Assembly: GCA_910585345.1 (NCBI GenBank)
Contig: CAJUDS010000004.1
Coordinates: forward strand, 124,001-188,000
Length of the DNA: 64,000 nucleotides
Direction of reading: 5' to 3'
Source: an uncultured Lachnospiraceae bacterium
GTDB lineage: Bacteria > Bacillota > Clostridia > Lachnospirales > Lachnospiraceae
The notes under the pieces are model-generated. The model was not told the origin of the DNA. It worked only from the letters and a program-made list of their open reading frames with translations, and made no database searches. This document shows, piece after piece, positions 52,344-60,878 of this stretch (its first letter is position 1; the number at the start of each line of letters is the position of its first letter). A program made the translations under genes and the position numbers.

Positions 52344-53351
52344 TTACAACTTTGATTTCTTATTTCTGATATAGTCAACATATACGGCCAGTAATATAAC
52401 GCAGCCTTTTACCACATACTGCCAGAACGAATTGACATTCATCAGATTCAGACCATTATTCAGTACGCCGATGATCAGACCGCCGATAATGGTACCGCCA
52501 ATTTTACCGGAACCGCCTGCCATACTCGTACCGCCGACTACAACTGCCGCAATGGCATCCATCTCCGCGCCGTCTCCTGCCGTTGGCTGTCCCGAATACA
52601 TACGGGAAGCCAGCACGATGCCTGCCAGGCCCGCCATGATACCGGAATAGGTATGTACAAGAAACTTCACTTTTGCTACGCTGATACCGGAAAATTCCGC
52701 CGCCTGGGCATTGCCGCCCACTGCATACAGATGACGGCCCAGCTTCGTTTTATTCATGATCAGCGCTGTTACGATCAGCACGATTACCAGAATCACAACC
52801 GGGGTCGGCACCGGTCCGATATAGCCCGCTCCCACAAACTGCCACTCTTTTGTCACGACACGCACGGGGGAACCGCCCGTATAGACATAGGCAAGACCTT
52901 TTGCAATGTTCATCGTTGCCAGCGTAACGATGAATGGCGGAATTGTCGTACTGGAAATCACATACCCGTTAAACATACCGACTACCAGGCCGACCAGTAC
53001 GCCGCACAAAAGCGCTACCGCCAGTGGCAGATTATATCTGGACACGCAGCCTGCTGCTACACAGCCGGACATAGCGATAACGGAACCAACCGAAAGATCA
53101 ATACCACCTAAAATAATAACCATTGTCATACCGCAGGCCAGATACAAGTTGGTCGAGATCTGCCGCAGTACGTTAAATACATTTTTCTGTGTCAAAAAGG
53201 AACTGCTTGTCAGCGGGTTTACCGCCAGAAATATACACATTACCACCAGCGCCGCAATGATACCCATATTTTCTTTGAAATATATTTTTGCCGCTTTTGA
53301 AAATCTTGAACCTGCAGAGCTCTGCGCTGCAACTGTTTTTTCTTCAGCCAT
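52344..53351 (-). CDS. ribose/galactose-type ABC permease
   Basis: 335 aa BPD_transp_2 (RbsC/MglC) permease with 8-10 membrane helices. Family signature: GGIDLSVGSVIAMSGCVAAG, then VGLVVGMFNGYVISSTTIPPF and the EAA-like GISVAKVKFLVHTYSG, with EMDAIAAVVVGGTSMAGGSG near the end. Works with the ATPase gene 25 bp upstream and the binding protein at 55068-56117. AAGGAGG start site. Confidence 0.95.
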   Translation of the reverse strand: MAEEKTVAAQSSAGSRFSKAAKIYFKENMGIIAALVVMCIFLAVNPLTSSSFLTQKNVFNVLRQISTNLYLACGMTMVIILGGIDLSVGSVIAMSGCVAAGCVSRYNLPLAVALLCGVLVGLVVGMFNGYVISSTTIPPFIVTLATMNIAKGLAYVYTGGSPVRVVTKEWQFVGAGYIGPVPTPVVILVIVLIVTALIMNKTKLGRHLYAVGGNAQAAEFSGISVAKVKFLVHTYSGIMAGLAGIVLASRMYSGQPTAGDGAEMDAIAAVVVGGTSMAGGSGKIGGTIIGGLIIGVLNNGLNLMNVNSFWQYVVKGCVILLAVYVDYIRNKKSKL

Positions 53352-53376
53352 AGATCTTATCCTCCTTATCCGTTTC

Positions 53377-54861
53377 CTAATTTGCCGCCAGCTTCATAAT
53401 GGCTTCCTGGGATACTTCATCCCTTGACAGACAACCTGTAATATTTCCTTCATTCATAACATAAATACGATCGCTCATATTGATGATTTCCGGAAGCTCC
53501 GATGAAATCATAATAATGGACATGCCCTGTTTCACAAGCTCATTCATGATTGCATAAATCTCGGATTTTGCGCCGACATCCACGCCCCTTGTAGGTTCAT
53601 CCAATATCAGAATCTTCGGATTGGTGGCAAGCCATCTGCCGATAATTACTTTCTGCTGGTTTCCGCCTGACAGATTGCCAATCAATTGCTCCTGCGTCGG
53701 TGTTTTGGTAGACAGCATATCAATATATTTTTGCGTAATCGCCTCTTCTTTCGCCGCATCTACAAAAATACCCTTAATGAAATCTCCCAACACTTCTATG
53801 GTTGAATTATATCTTACGCTCTGTACCTTATACAGCCCTTCCAGTTTCCGGTCTTCCGGCACAAGCGCAATGCCATATTTCATCGCCTCGATAGGATTGC
53901 GAATCTGTACCCGCCTGCCCTCTATCTCCACTTCTCCCTTATAGTTCTTAGTCAGGCCAAAGATACACTTCATCACCTCGCTGCGCCCCGCTCCTACCAG
54001 ACCGGCAAAGCCGACGATTTCCCCTTTCCTGACCTCAAAGCTCGCATCCTTTGCCATCCTGCCGTCAGAAATATGGTCACATTTCAGCACCACTTCACCC
54101 GGCTCCCGAAAATCCCTTGTATAGTAGTTTGTCAGTTCCCGGCCTACCATCATGGCAATCAATTCATCCTTATTTGTTTCTTTGACTACCTTGGTCCCTA
54201 CATATTCTCCGTCCCGCATAACCGTAACCCTGTCGCAGATCTGCTCCAGTTCGCTCATCTTATGGGAAATATAGATGATGCCCACGCCTCTTGCAGTCAG
54301 ATTCCGCATTGTCTCAAACAGGAATTCCACTTCTTTGTCGGAAATCGAAGAAGTCGGCTCATCCATAACAAGAATCTTGGAATTGAACGAGATAGCCTTG
54401 ACGATTTCCACCATCTGCTGCTGCGCGATTGTCAGACTCCCAACAAGCGTATCCGCCGCAATATTCATCCCATTGGCGTCTAACAGCGCCTGCGCATCTT
54501 CTGTCATTTTTCTGGAATTCACAAATTTCCCCTTCATCGGTTCTCTTCCCAGAAAAATGTTTTCAGCCACTGTCATATACGGCACCAGCACCAACTCCTG
54601 ATGGATGATCGCAATACCGTTTTTCTGCGCCGCTTTTACGCCGTCAATTGTTACCTTCTGCCCCTCGATGAATATTTCTCCCTCTTCCGCTATATAGATT
54701 CCGCCCAGAACCTTAATCAGTGTCGATTTCCCGGCCCCGTTCTCTCCTAAAAGCGCATGTACTTCCCCTGCCTTTACTGTGAGGCTTACATTGTTCAAAG
54801 CAAGCACACCCGGAAAACGCTTATGTATCCCTTTCATTTCCAGCAAATTTTCTCCTGCCAA
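53377..54861 (-). CDS. sugar ABC importer ATPase (RbsA/MglA type)
   Basis: 494 aa, tandem ABC cassettes. Probable TTG start after AAGGTG. Cassette 1: Walker [17 protein letters not shown], signature region LTIAQQQMVEIVKAI, Walker B ILVMDEPTSS. Cassette 2: degenerate Walker A GLVGAGRSEVMKCIFG, signature [14 protein letters not shown], Walker [15 protein letters not shown]. The degenerate second site is normal for this family. Energises uptake through the permease. Confidence 0.96.
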   Translation of the reverse strand: MAGENLLEMKGIHKRFPGVLALNNVSLTVKAGEVHALLGENGAGKSTLIKVLGGIYIAEEGEIFIEGQKVTIDGVKAAQKNGIAIIHQELVLVPYMTVAENIFLGREPMKGKFVNSRKMTEDAQALLDANGMNIAADTLVGSLTIAQQQMVEIVKAISFNSKILVMDEPTSSISDKEVEFLFETMRNLTARGVGIIYISHKMSELEQICDRVTVMRDGEYVGTKVVKETNKDELIAMMVGRELTNYYTRDFREPGEVVLKCDHISDGRMAKDASFEVRKGEIVGFAGLVGAGRSEVMKCIFGLTKNYKGEVEIEGRRVQIRNPIEAMKYGIALVPEDRKLEGLYKVQSVRYNSTIEVLGDFIKGIFVDAAKEEAITQKYIDMLSTKTPTQEQLIGNLSGGNQQKVIIGRWLATNPKILILDEPTRGVDVGAKSEIYAIMNELVKQGMSIIMISSELPEIINMSDRIYVMNEGNITGCLSRDEVSQEAIMKLAAN

Positions 54862-54939
54862 GCCCTATCACCTTCCTTTACCTCTCGCCCTGTTAACTGT
54901 TACAAGCCGGGAAAACGGATTGTCTCCGTATTCTTCCCG

Positions 54940-54982
54940 AAAAAAGATAGGCCACATAGATGCTTGCATTTATATGGCCTAT
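54940..54982 (-). terminator. attenuating terminator between binding protein and ATPase genes
   Basis: ATAGGCCA/TGGCCTAT stem with a 20-nt loop followed on the minus strand by TCTTTTTTC. A second hairpin (CCCGC/GCGGG, 55040-55065) lies between it and the binding-protein stop. Together they would lower ATPase and permease expression relative to the binding protein. Confidence 0.75.
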
Positions 54983-55067
54983 TTTATTTCCGTGTTTACT
55001 TAATTACAAATAATGCAAATTGCTTCGCCTTACGGGAATCCCGCTCTTTGCTTTGCTCCGTGCGGGT

Positions 55068-56117
55068 TTACTGCCATCCGTCTGTGCCGTAGTCTGCTAC
55101 GTTGTCAGATGTTATCAGGAATGTCTCAACAGGATATCTTTCGTCTACTGCTTCGCCGTTCTTGAACGCATACATGATCTCTACAGACTTCTTTGCAATG
55201 CTGATCGGAGACTGTGCGCCTGTACCTTCGATTAAAGATTCGCCGGAAGCCAGCTCTGCCTTGATATCAGGAGAACCGTCAACGCCATAAATCTTGCAGT
55301 CCGTAAGTCCAGCCGCATTTGCTGCTGCCAAAGCGCCCAGAGCTGTCGGGTCGTTGCCGCCAAAGATTGCCACTACATCGCCGTGTGCCTGCAGAAGGTC
55401 TTCTGCAATGCCCATTGCCTCTTCCAGATTGCCCTTTGCATCCTGCTGTGCCACGATTTCAAAACCTTTGCCGTCAATTGCATCCAGGAAACCGTTGGTT
55501 CTGTCTACTACAGAGTTCATCGTCGGAGAATCCAGTACGATGATCGGGCCGCCGTCCGGACATTTTGCAACAAGATCTTCACCGCACACCTTACCTGCGT
55601 TGTAGTTATCGGAACCTGCATAAGATGTTACATAACTCATATCCGCAACTTCCGTATCAAAGTTGATAATCGGAACGCCTGCTTCTTTCAGCATGTCCAG
55701 TGCGGGAAGGATCCCTTCTGCCTCTGCAGGATTCAAGAATATTCCGTCAAGATCCTGCGCGATCATATCTTCGATACCGCTGATCTGGCGGGTAACATCG
55801 TTTGCCGGGTCAAAGGATACCAGTGTATCGCCGTTTGCTTCCACTTCCTCACGGATTGTCTGCTCCAAAATAACAAAGAAAGGATTGGAACCGTCCATGC
55901 AGGTATAACCGAATTTATATCCGCCCTCCGGTCTTTCCCCTGCTGCAGCTTCCGCTTCCGCAACCGCCGTCTCTGCCACATCTGCTGCGGCATCCTCTGC
56001 CGGCGCTGCATCCTCTGCAGGCGCTGCTGTCTCCGCTCCCTGTGAACCGCCGCAGCCCACTAACATGGATACTGCCATTGCAGTACAAAGAAATACGCTC
56101 AAAACTTTTTTCTTCAT
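55068..56117 (-). CDS. ribose/galactose-type sugar-binding lipoprotein
   Basis: 349 aa from ATG 56117, seven bases after GGGAGG. Lipobox VGCGGS; Ala/Glu/Pro-rich linker (~25-60). RbsB-type fold: YKFGYTCMDGSNPFF, MIAQDLDGIFLNPAEAE, IINFDTEVADM, IVLDSPTMNSVVDR, GGNDPTALGALAAA, YGVDGSPDIKAEL, final DYGTDGWQ. Captures sugar for the ATPase/permease pair downstream. Closely related to the anchored sensor at 51252-52229. Confidence 0.95.
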   Translation of the reverse strand: MKKKVLSVFLCTAMAVSMLVGCGGSQGAETAAPAEDAAPAEDAAADVAETAVAEAEAAAGERPEGGYKFGYTCMDGSNPFFVILEQTIREEVEANGDTLVSFDPANDVTRQISGIEDMIAQDLDGIFLNPAEAEGILPALDMLKEAGVPIINFDTEVADMSYVTSYAGSDNYNAGKVCGEDLVAKCPDGGPIIVLDSPTMNSVVDRTNGFLDAIDGKGFEIVAQQDAKGNLEEAMGIAEDLLQAHGDVVAIFGGNDPTALGALAAANAAGLTDCKIYGVDGSPDIKAELASGESLIEGTGAQSPISIAKKSVEIMYAFKNGEAVDERYPVETFLITSDNVADYGTDGWQ

Positions 56118-56200
56118 CTTTTTTCCTCCCAAAATTTGATTTTTGTACCTCTTGTGTACATATTTATCTTAAGGGAAAGCGTGGTTTGTGACACCTGTAT

Positions 56201-56261
56201 ATTGTAACGACTTTCATATGACATTTGTAATGTTTTACTTTCGGCATGTGACAAATGTCAT
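56201..56261 (-). promoter_or_regulatory. sugar operon promoter with spaced inverted repeat
   Basis: A TACAAT box at 56201-56206 lies 84 bp before the ATG. Upstream are two identical half-sites in opposite orientation, ATGACATTTGT (56218-56228) and ACAAATGTCAT (56251-56261), 33 bp centre to centre, i.e. about three helical turns. The first overlaps the -35 zone. Probably an operator for a dimeric regulator, possibly the LuxR-type regulator at 49227. Confidence 0.55.
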
Positions 56262-56274
56262 AAAACCAAATCAC

Positions 56275-56308
56275 GCGGCAGACGACAGCCATGGTAAGTG
56301 TCTGCCGC
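56275..56308 (-). terminator. hairpin upstream of the sugar operon
   Basis: GCGGCAGAC and its complement form a 9-bp stem with a 16-nt loop, then GTGATTTGGTTTT on the minus strand. It probably stops transcripts from the right. The remainder of 56309-56481 shows no gene. Confidence 0.5.
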
Positions 56309-56481
56309 AGGATTGGACGGTTCTCAAAATTATAGAGCTAAGCGAATAAATCAAAGGGGCTGATACTGATTAGATGCTGTCACGCTCTCCGCTATATAAT
56401 CGTGCAAAACACTAAGCAAACAGCGGGAAAACCCCCTTTTCAGATTTGCGTATCCACTGGAAAGCGGCTTATAAATATCCA

Positions 56482-56510
56482 TTGTAAATAGCAGATAAAA
56501 ATTTTATAAT
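56482..56510 (+). promoter_or_regulatory. promoter of the orphan ORF
   Basis: TTGTAA, 17-bp spacer, TATAAT, 37 bp upstream of the GTG start. Confidence 0.65.
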
Positions 56511-56546
56511 CAAATAAACAAATCGGAATGGGGAGAGAAGATCATA

Positions 56547-57179
56547 GTGGAATCCGTATTTTCTGTGGAAGAAGCTACACAAAAATTACTTACAAAGCTT
56601 TCTGAAGCAATAGATTGGAAGTATTTGAAAAGTCAGCGTTGTCTGAAAAAAACTGTTAAAAATTTAGTTTTTGAGATTAACTTTTTCACATCAAAATGGA
56701 ATCTTTCCCATCAGAAAGTCGAAGTAGCTGCTGAATTTCATCTACGGTGTAAAAATTACGGGAAACTGCCTGTAAATAATGTAATCGCAACAATATCATA
56801 TCATCCAAAGAATCGTGAAGGCGGTTACTGGTATGATATATCTACCGAAAAAAAACTTCTTTCCACCTTTGAGGACTTAAATGATAGAATCCAAAAAACA
56901 GCAGTCACTTTATGCACCCAATTTGAAAGCGATTATCCTGTTGCGACAGAAATTTTATTTAGAGACCATTTTGACGAATATATGGTACATCTGGATTTTA
57001 TAGCGGATACGCTCGGCATATCCGTGATACGGGAAAAGGCTCAGGAAATATACGACAGCCTTCCTGCGGAAATGCGCCGACAGGCACTCGCATATAAAAA
57101 CGGAGTAAAGAATAAGGCATGGATGATAAACAGAAACAATTTGAAATATATAATTGACAACGATTTGATTAAAATGTAA
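56547..57179 (+). CDS. hypothetical protein in AT-rich insert
   Basis: 210 aa from a GTG start (GGGGAGAG upstream). No signal peptide or membrane helix. The N-terminal ~110 residues (EEATQKLLTKLSEAIDWKYL, then KNLVFEINFFTSKWNLSHQK) recall DUF4304-like proteins, an alpha/beta fold of unknown role found in scattered accessory genes; this is a weak call. The coding sequence is clearly more AT-rich than its neighbours and is the only plus-strand gene in this part, which suggests transfer. It has its own promoter. Confidence 0.65.
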   Translation: MESVFSVEEATQKLLTKLSEAIDWKYLKSQRCLKKTVKNLVFEINFFTSKWNLSHQKVEVAAEFHLRCKNYGKLPVNNVIATISYHPKNREGGYWYDISTEKKLLSTFEDLNDRIQKTAVTLCTQFESDYPVATEILFRDHFDEYMVHLDFIADTLGISVIREKAQEIYDSLPAEMRRQALAYKNGVKNKAWMINRNNLKYIIDNDLIKM

Positions 57180-57322
57180 ATTTCGGCTTGTCGTATAGTT
57201 AAGTAAAAATAAATGTTGTATTACTAAGTCACTCATTTCCTGCAAATCGTATTCAATAATACAATCCTAACAGCACAGTCTATTATAGTGACTGTTGTAA
57301 AATATTGATCTCATTCAAAAAA

Positions 57323-57858
57323 TTATCTTCGTTTATAGATTAAATCTGTCATACCATTATAAGACTGCGTCTTAAGTAATTTTAACCTGATCTCATATTT
57401 TGCATGTTCAAAGAGACGGATGCCTGAACCTAAAAGTGTTGGAATTACAGTAATGTAATAATCATCAATGAAGTCCGCATTTACGAACTGCTGAACGAGA
57501 TTAGCCCCACCGCATATCCAAATATCCTTTCCCTTTCTTCTTTTAAACTTTTTACCAAATCGATGGGATCTACACTTACAAATCGTATTTTTTCAGACGA
57601 AGGATACTCTTTATGCGTAATAATATAAGTCGTAAAGTCATTATATATCCACTTTTTGGGAGAAAGTTCAGTAACAACTTGATAATAAGTATTCCAACCC
57701 ATTAAAATCGTATCAATATTTTTTATAAATTCAGAATAAGTGTCAATATTTTCATCATCATTGCCCTGTCCTTTCAGCCAATCGACGCCGCCCTTACTAT
57801 CGGCAATATATCCGTCAAGGCTCATCGCAATAAATAAACTAACTTTTCTCATATGCAT
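57323..57858 (-). pseudogene. dihydrofolate-reductase-like (RibD C-terminal) gene, frameshifted
   Basis: Family of small NADPH-type reductases related to the RibD C-terminal domain. The first part reads KVSLFIAMSLDGYIADSKGG, then DTILMGWNTYYQVV and VSVDPIDLVKSLKEE; the frame then yields a nonsense tail and stops at 57481. One base added within the run at 57534-57536 (minus GAAGAAAGGG) restores EEKGKDIWICGGANLVQQF and the expected DDYYITVIPTLLGSGIRLF to a stop at 57323, about 178 aa in total, the family size. A single-base deletion is therefore likely, either real or a sequencing error. Two possible starts (57858, 57852). Confidence 0.85.
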
Positions 57859-57902
57859 ATGCTCCCTTCCTGTAACAATTATTATGCCATAGTGTCAAAA
57901 TA

Positions 57903-57940
57903 TATAAAAGAGCGCCGGTACCGCCTGTACCTGCGCTCTT
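57903..57940 (-). terminator. terminator of the ChvE-GguAB operon
   Basis: AAGAGCGC/GCGCTCTT stem with a nested GGTAC/GTACC stem, followed on the minus strand by TTATATATTTT. Strong. Confidence 0.88.
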
Positions 57941-57980
57941 CCCTTCTATTTCTATCACATACCGCGGTGTATCCGACCCT

Positions 57981-58034
57981 CGCGGCATGCGCCAAATGCT
58001 CGTGCTGGCACGATACTTGGCGCATTGCCCGCGG
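57981..58034. repeat. dispersed GC-rich repeat, copy 2, in a long hairpin
   Basis: TTGGCGCATTGCCCGCGG at 58017-58034 equals 22387-22404. Here it pairs with an upstream arm (57981-57995, GCGGCATGCGCCAA) to form a long imperfect hairpin 8 bp after the permease stop. Confidence 0.6.
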
Positions 58035-58041
58035 GAATCAA

Positions 58042-59220
58042 TTAATTCTTTCCGCCTTTCTTGGATACCACGTCAAAGATAACGGCTGCCAAAAGCACAA
58101 GACCTTTTACGACCTTCTGGTAGTTGGCATCCACGCCCATAATACTCATGCCAAGGTTGATCACGCCCATCAGCACCGCACCGATAATAACACCCGGTAC
58201 CGTGCCGACGCCGCCGTACGCGGAAGCGCCGCCGATAAAGCAGGAACCGATGGCGTCCATTTCATAGTTCTGCCCATATGTAGGCTGTGCGGAAGTCATA
58301 CGCGCAATCGTCAGCATACCCGCCAGCGCCGCTAAAAATCCCATATTCGTATAGGCAATGAAATAAACTCTCTCCGTATTAATACCGGACAGCTTTGTCG
58401 CCTTCTCATTGCCGCCTACCGCATAGAAATAACGGCCGATTGTCGTCTTGGAAGTAATATAACCATAGATGAGCACCACTACCATCACCCAGATCAGCGC
58501 CGTCGGGATTCCCTTATGCTGTGCCAGTTTAAAGGTAAATACGAGTACGACAAGGCAGATCACAACCAGTTTGGCCATAGCCGGTGCAAGCGCCTCCATC
58601 TCGTAACCCTTCTTAGCTCTCGCCATACGGCCTCTCAGTACGATAATAACGTATACGGCGCATGCAATCACACCTGCCGCCATGCAGGTAATATTCAGTC
58701 CTTCCCCGCCGCCAAAGAAATCGGGAATATAACAGTCAGCGCCGCCGCCGAACAATTTTATAAAAAACTCATTGGTGATCGATACGGTAAGACCCTGCAG
58801 CACCACATTGGAAAGCCCGCGGAATACAAGCATACCGGAAAGCGTGGTAATAAAGGGCGGTACATGTACATAAGCGATCCAGAACGCCTGCCATGCGCCG
58901 ATTGCCGTACCGACAAGCAGCATCACCAGGATGGATACCCATACATTCATACCCTTGTTTTCCATCAGGGTAGCGCCCACCGCGCCCACGAAACAAACAA
59001 CCGAACCAACGGAAAGGTCAATGTTGCCGCCGGTTAAAATACACAGCAGCATACCGGTGGCAAGCACAAACACGTAAGCGTTTTGTGCGATCAGGTTACT
59101 CACATTCTGAGGAAGCAGGATTTTTCCTCCGGTTCTCCAGGTGAAGAACAACGTAACCAGAACCAACGCAATGATCATCGTATATTTTTTGACTCCTGCC
59201 ATAACTTTTGCTTTATCCAT
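58042..59220 (-). CDS. GguB/XylH-type sugar ABC permease
   Basis: 392 aa BPD_transp_2 permease of the longer xylose/multiple-sugar subfamily, ~10-11 membrane helices. Signature: CILTGGNIDLSVGSVVCFVG, AWQAFWIAYVHVPPFITTLS, then YAVGGNEKATKLSGINTERV and YEMDAIGSCFIGGASAYGGV. Partner of the ATPase four bases upstream and the ChvE-like binding protein. AAAGGAG start site. Confidence 0.95.
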   Translation of the reverse strand: MDKAKVMAGVKKYTMIIALVLVTLFFTWRTGGKILLPQNVSNLIAQNAYVFVLATGMLLCILTGGNIDLSVGSVVCFVGAVGATLMENKGMNVWVSILVMLLVGTAIGAWQAFWIAYVHVPPFITTLSGMLVFRGLSNVVLQGLTVSITNEFFIKLFGGGADCYIPDFFGGGEGLNITCMAAGVIACAVYVIIVLRGRMARAKKGYEMEALAPAMAKLVVICLVVLVFTFKLAQHKGIPTALIWVMVVVLIYGYITSKTTIGRYFYAVGGNEKATKLSGINTERVYFIAYTNMGFLAALAGMLTIARMTSAQPTYGQNYEMDAIGSCFIGGASAYGGVGTVPGVIIGAVLMGVINLGMSIMGVDANYQKVVKGLVLLAAVIFDVVSKKGGKN

Positions 59221-59223
59221 CGT

Positions 59224-60765
59224 TTACGCTCCTTTATTGCTTGATTTTAAAATATAAGACATGATGACTTCCTGGGACGCTTCTTCTCTGCTAAGCTCTC
59301 CTACAATCTGACCCTCGTTCATGACATAAATACGATCACACATGCCCAATACTTCCGGAAGCTCGGAAGAAATCATGACCACCGATTTCCCCGCCGCCAC
59401 CAACTGATTGATAATGCAGTAAATTTCATATTTCGCGCCTACATCGATACCGCGGGTCGGTTCATCCAGTATTAAGACATCGGGATCCGCAAACATCCAT
59501 TTCGCCAGGAGCACCTTCTGCTGGTTTCCGCCGCTGAGATTCCCTACATTCTGTTCCACCGTCGGACATTTCGTTTTCAGCTTTTCTTTGTAATCAACCG
59601 CAACTCCATATTCTTTGTCCTTGTCAATGACCGTATGGCTGCTGACCGCGTCCAGATTTGCCAATGTGGTATTGATCTTAATCGGATTACTGAGAATCAG
59701 CCCGTTTCCTTTCCTGTCCTCCGTCACATACGCCAGCTTATTATTGATGGCTTCCCGTACGCTGTGCAGATGGACTTCTTTTCCATTTATGTATAGCTGA
59801 CCGCTGATATTCGTGCCGTAGCTTCTGCCGAAGATACTCATAGCGAGCTCGGTTCTTCCGGCGCCCATCAATCCGGAAATACCTACCACTTCGCCCCGCC
59901 TTACATTCATACTCACATTGTCGACAACTTTTCGTTCCGTATAAATCGGATGGTATACATTCCAGTCTCTTACCTCCATGAGCACATCCCCGATTTTTAC
60001 GTCCTTGCGCTTCGGGAAACGGTCTGTCAGGTCACGTCCTACCATGCCTTTGATAATACGATCCTCCGTAATCGCATCCGTCTTTTTATCCAGTGTCTCA
60101 ATTGTGGAACCGTCGCGGATTACGGTAATTTTATCTGCTACATAAGAAACCTCATTTAATTTATGAGATATAATAATCGAAGTCATGCCTTCTTTTTTAA
60201 ATTGAAGCATCAGATCCAGGAGCGCCTGGGAATCCGACTCATTCAGGGATGCTGTCGGCTCATCCAAAATCAATAAACGCGCCTTTTTCGCCAGGGCTTT
60301 GGCAATCTCCACAAGCTGCTGTTTGCCTACCCCGATATCCTTGATCAATGTCCTGGAAGATTCCTTCAGACCTACGGTCTTTAACAGCTCATCTGCCTTG
60401 CCATATGTTTCATTCCAGTCCAGCGCATACTTGTGTCCCCGCTCATTGCCGAGAAACATATTTTCACCGATCGTCATATACGGGATCAACGCCAGCTCCT
60501 GGTGGATGATAACAATCCCTTTTTCCTCACTGTCCCTGATTTTGCTGAACTTACATACTTCTCCGTTATAGATAATATCTCCCTCATAGGAGCCATAAGG
60601 ATAGATACCGCTTAATACATTCATCAGTGTGGATTTACCCGCACCATTTTCACCTACCAGGGCGTGAATTTCCCCTTCCTCAACCTTCAAATTCACATTG
60701 TCAAGGGCTTTTACCCCAGGGAATGTCTTGGTGATATTTTTCATTTCCAATATTACTTTCGCCAA
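59224..60765 (-). CDS. GguA/XylG-type sugar ABC ATPase
   Basis: 513 aa from TTG 60765, six bases after GGAGGG; the ATG at 60783 has no site. Tandem ABC cassettes: Walker [17 protein letters not shown], Walker [11 protein letters not shown] in cassette 1; degenerate [30 protein letters not shown] and [13 protein letters not shown] in cassette 2. Overlap with the permease gene is near-zero (four bases apart), so they form a tight pair. Confidence 0.95.
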   Translation of the reverse strand: MAKVILEMKNITKTFPGVKALDNVNLKVEEGEIHALVGENGAGKSTLMNVLSGIYPYGSYEGDIIYNGEVCKFSKIRDSEEKGIVIIHQELALIPYMTIGENMFLGNERGHKYALDWNETYGKADELLKTVGLKESSRTLIKDIGVGKQQLVEIAKALAKKARLLILDEPTASLNESDSQALLDLMLQFKKEGMTSIIISHKLNEVSYVADKITVIRDGSTIETLDKKTDAITEDRIIKGMVGRDLTDRFPKRKDVKIGDVLMEVRDWNVYHPIYTERKVVDNVSMNVRRGEVVGISGLMGAGRTELAMSIFGRSYGTNISGQLYINGKEVHLHSVREAINNKLAYVTEDRKGNGLILSNPIKINTTLANLDAVSSHTVIDKDKEYGVAVDYKEKLKTKCPTVEQNVGNLSGGNQQKVLLAKWMFADPDVLILDEPTRGIDVGAKYEIYCIINQLVAAGKSVVMISSELPEVLGMCDRIYVMNEGQIVGELSREEASQEVIMSYILKSSNKGA

Positions 60766-60822
60766 CTGTATCCCTCCAACCATAGTATAGATTCTGCGCT
60801 GCCATGCAGCCGTCTTAATAAA

Positions 60823-60847
60823 CAGGCGGGAACTGAAGTCCCGCCTG
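60823..60847 (-). terminator. attenuator between chvE-like and gguA-like genes
   Basis: CAGGCGGGA/TCCCGCCTG, a 9-bp stem with a 7-nt loop, followed on the minus strand by TTTATT. Expected to favour binding-protein expression. Confidence 0.65.
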
Positions 60848-60878
60848 CATATCCTCTATTCTTTTTTCCGCATTACGA

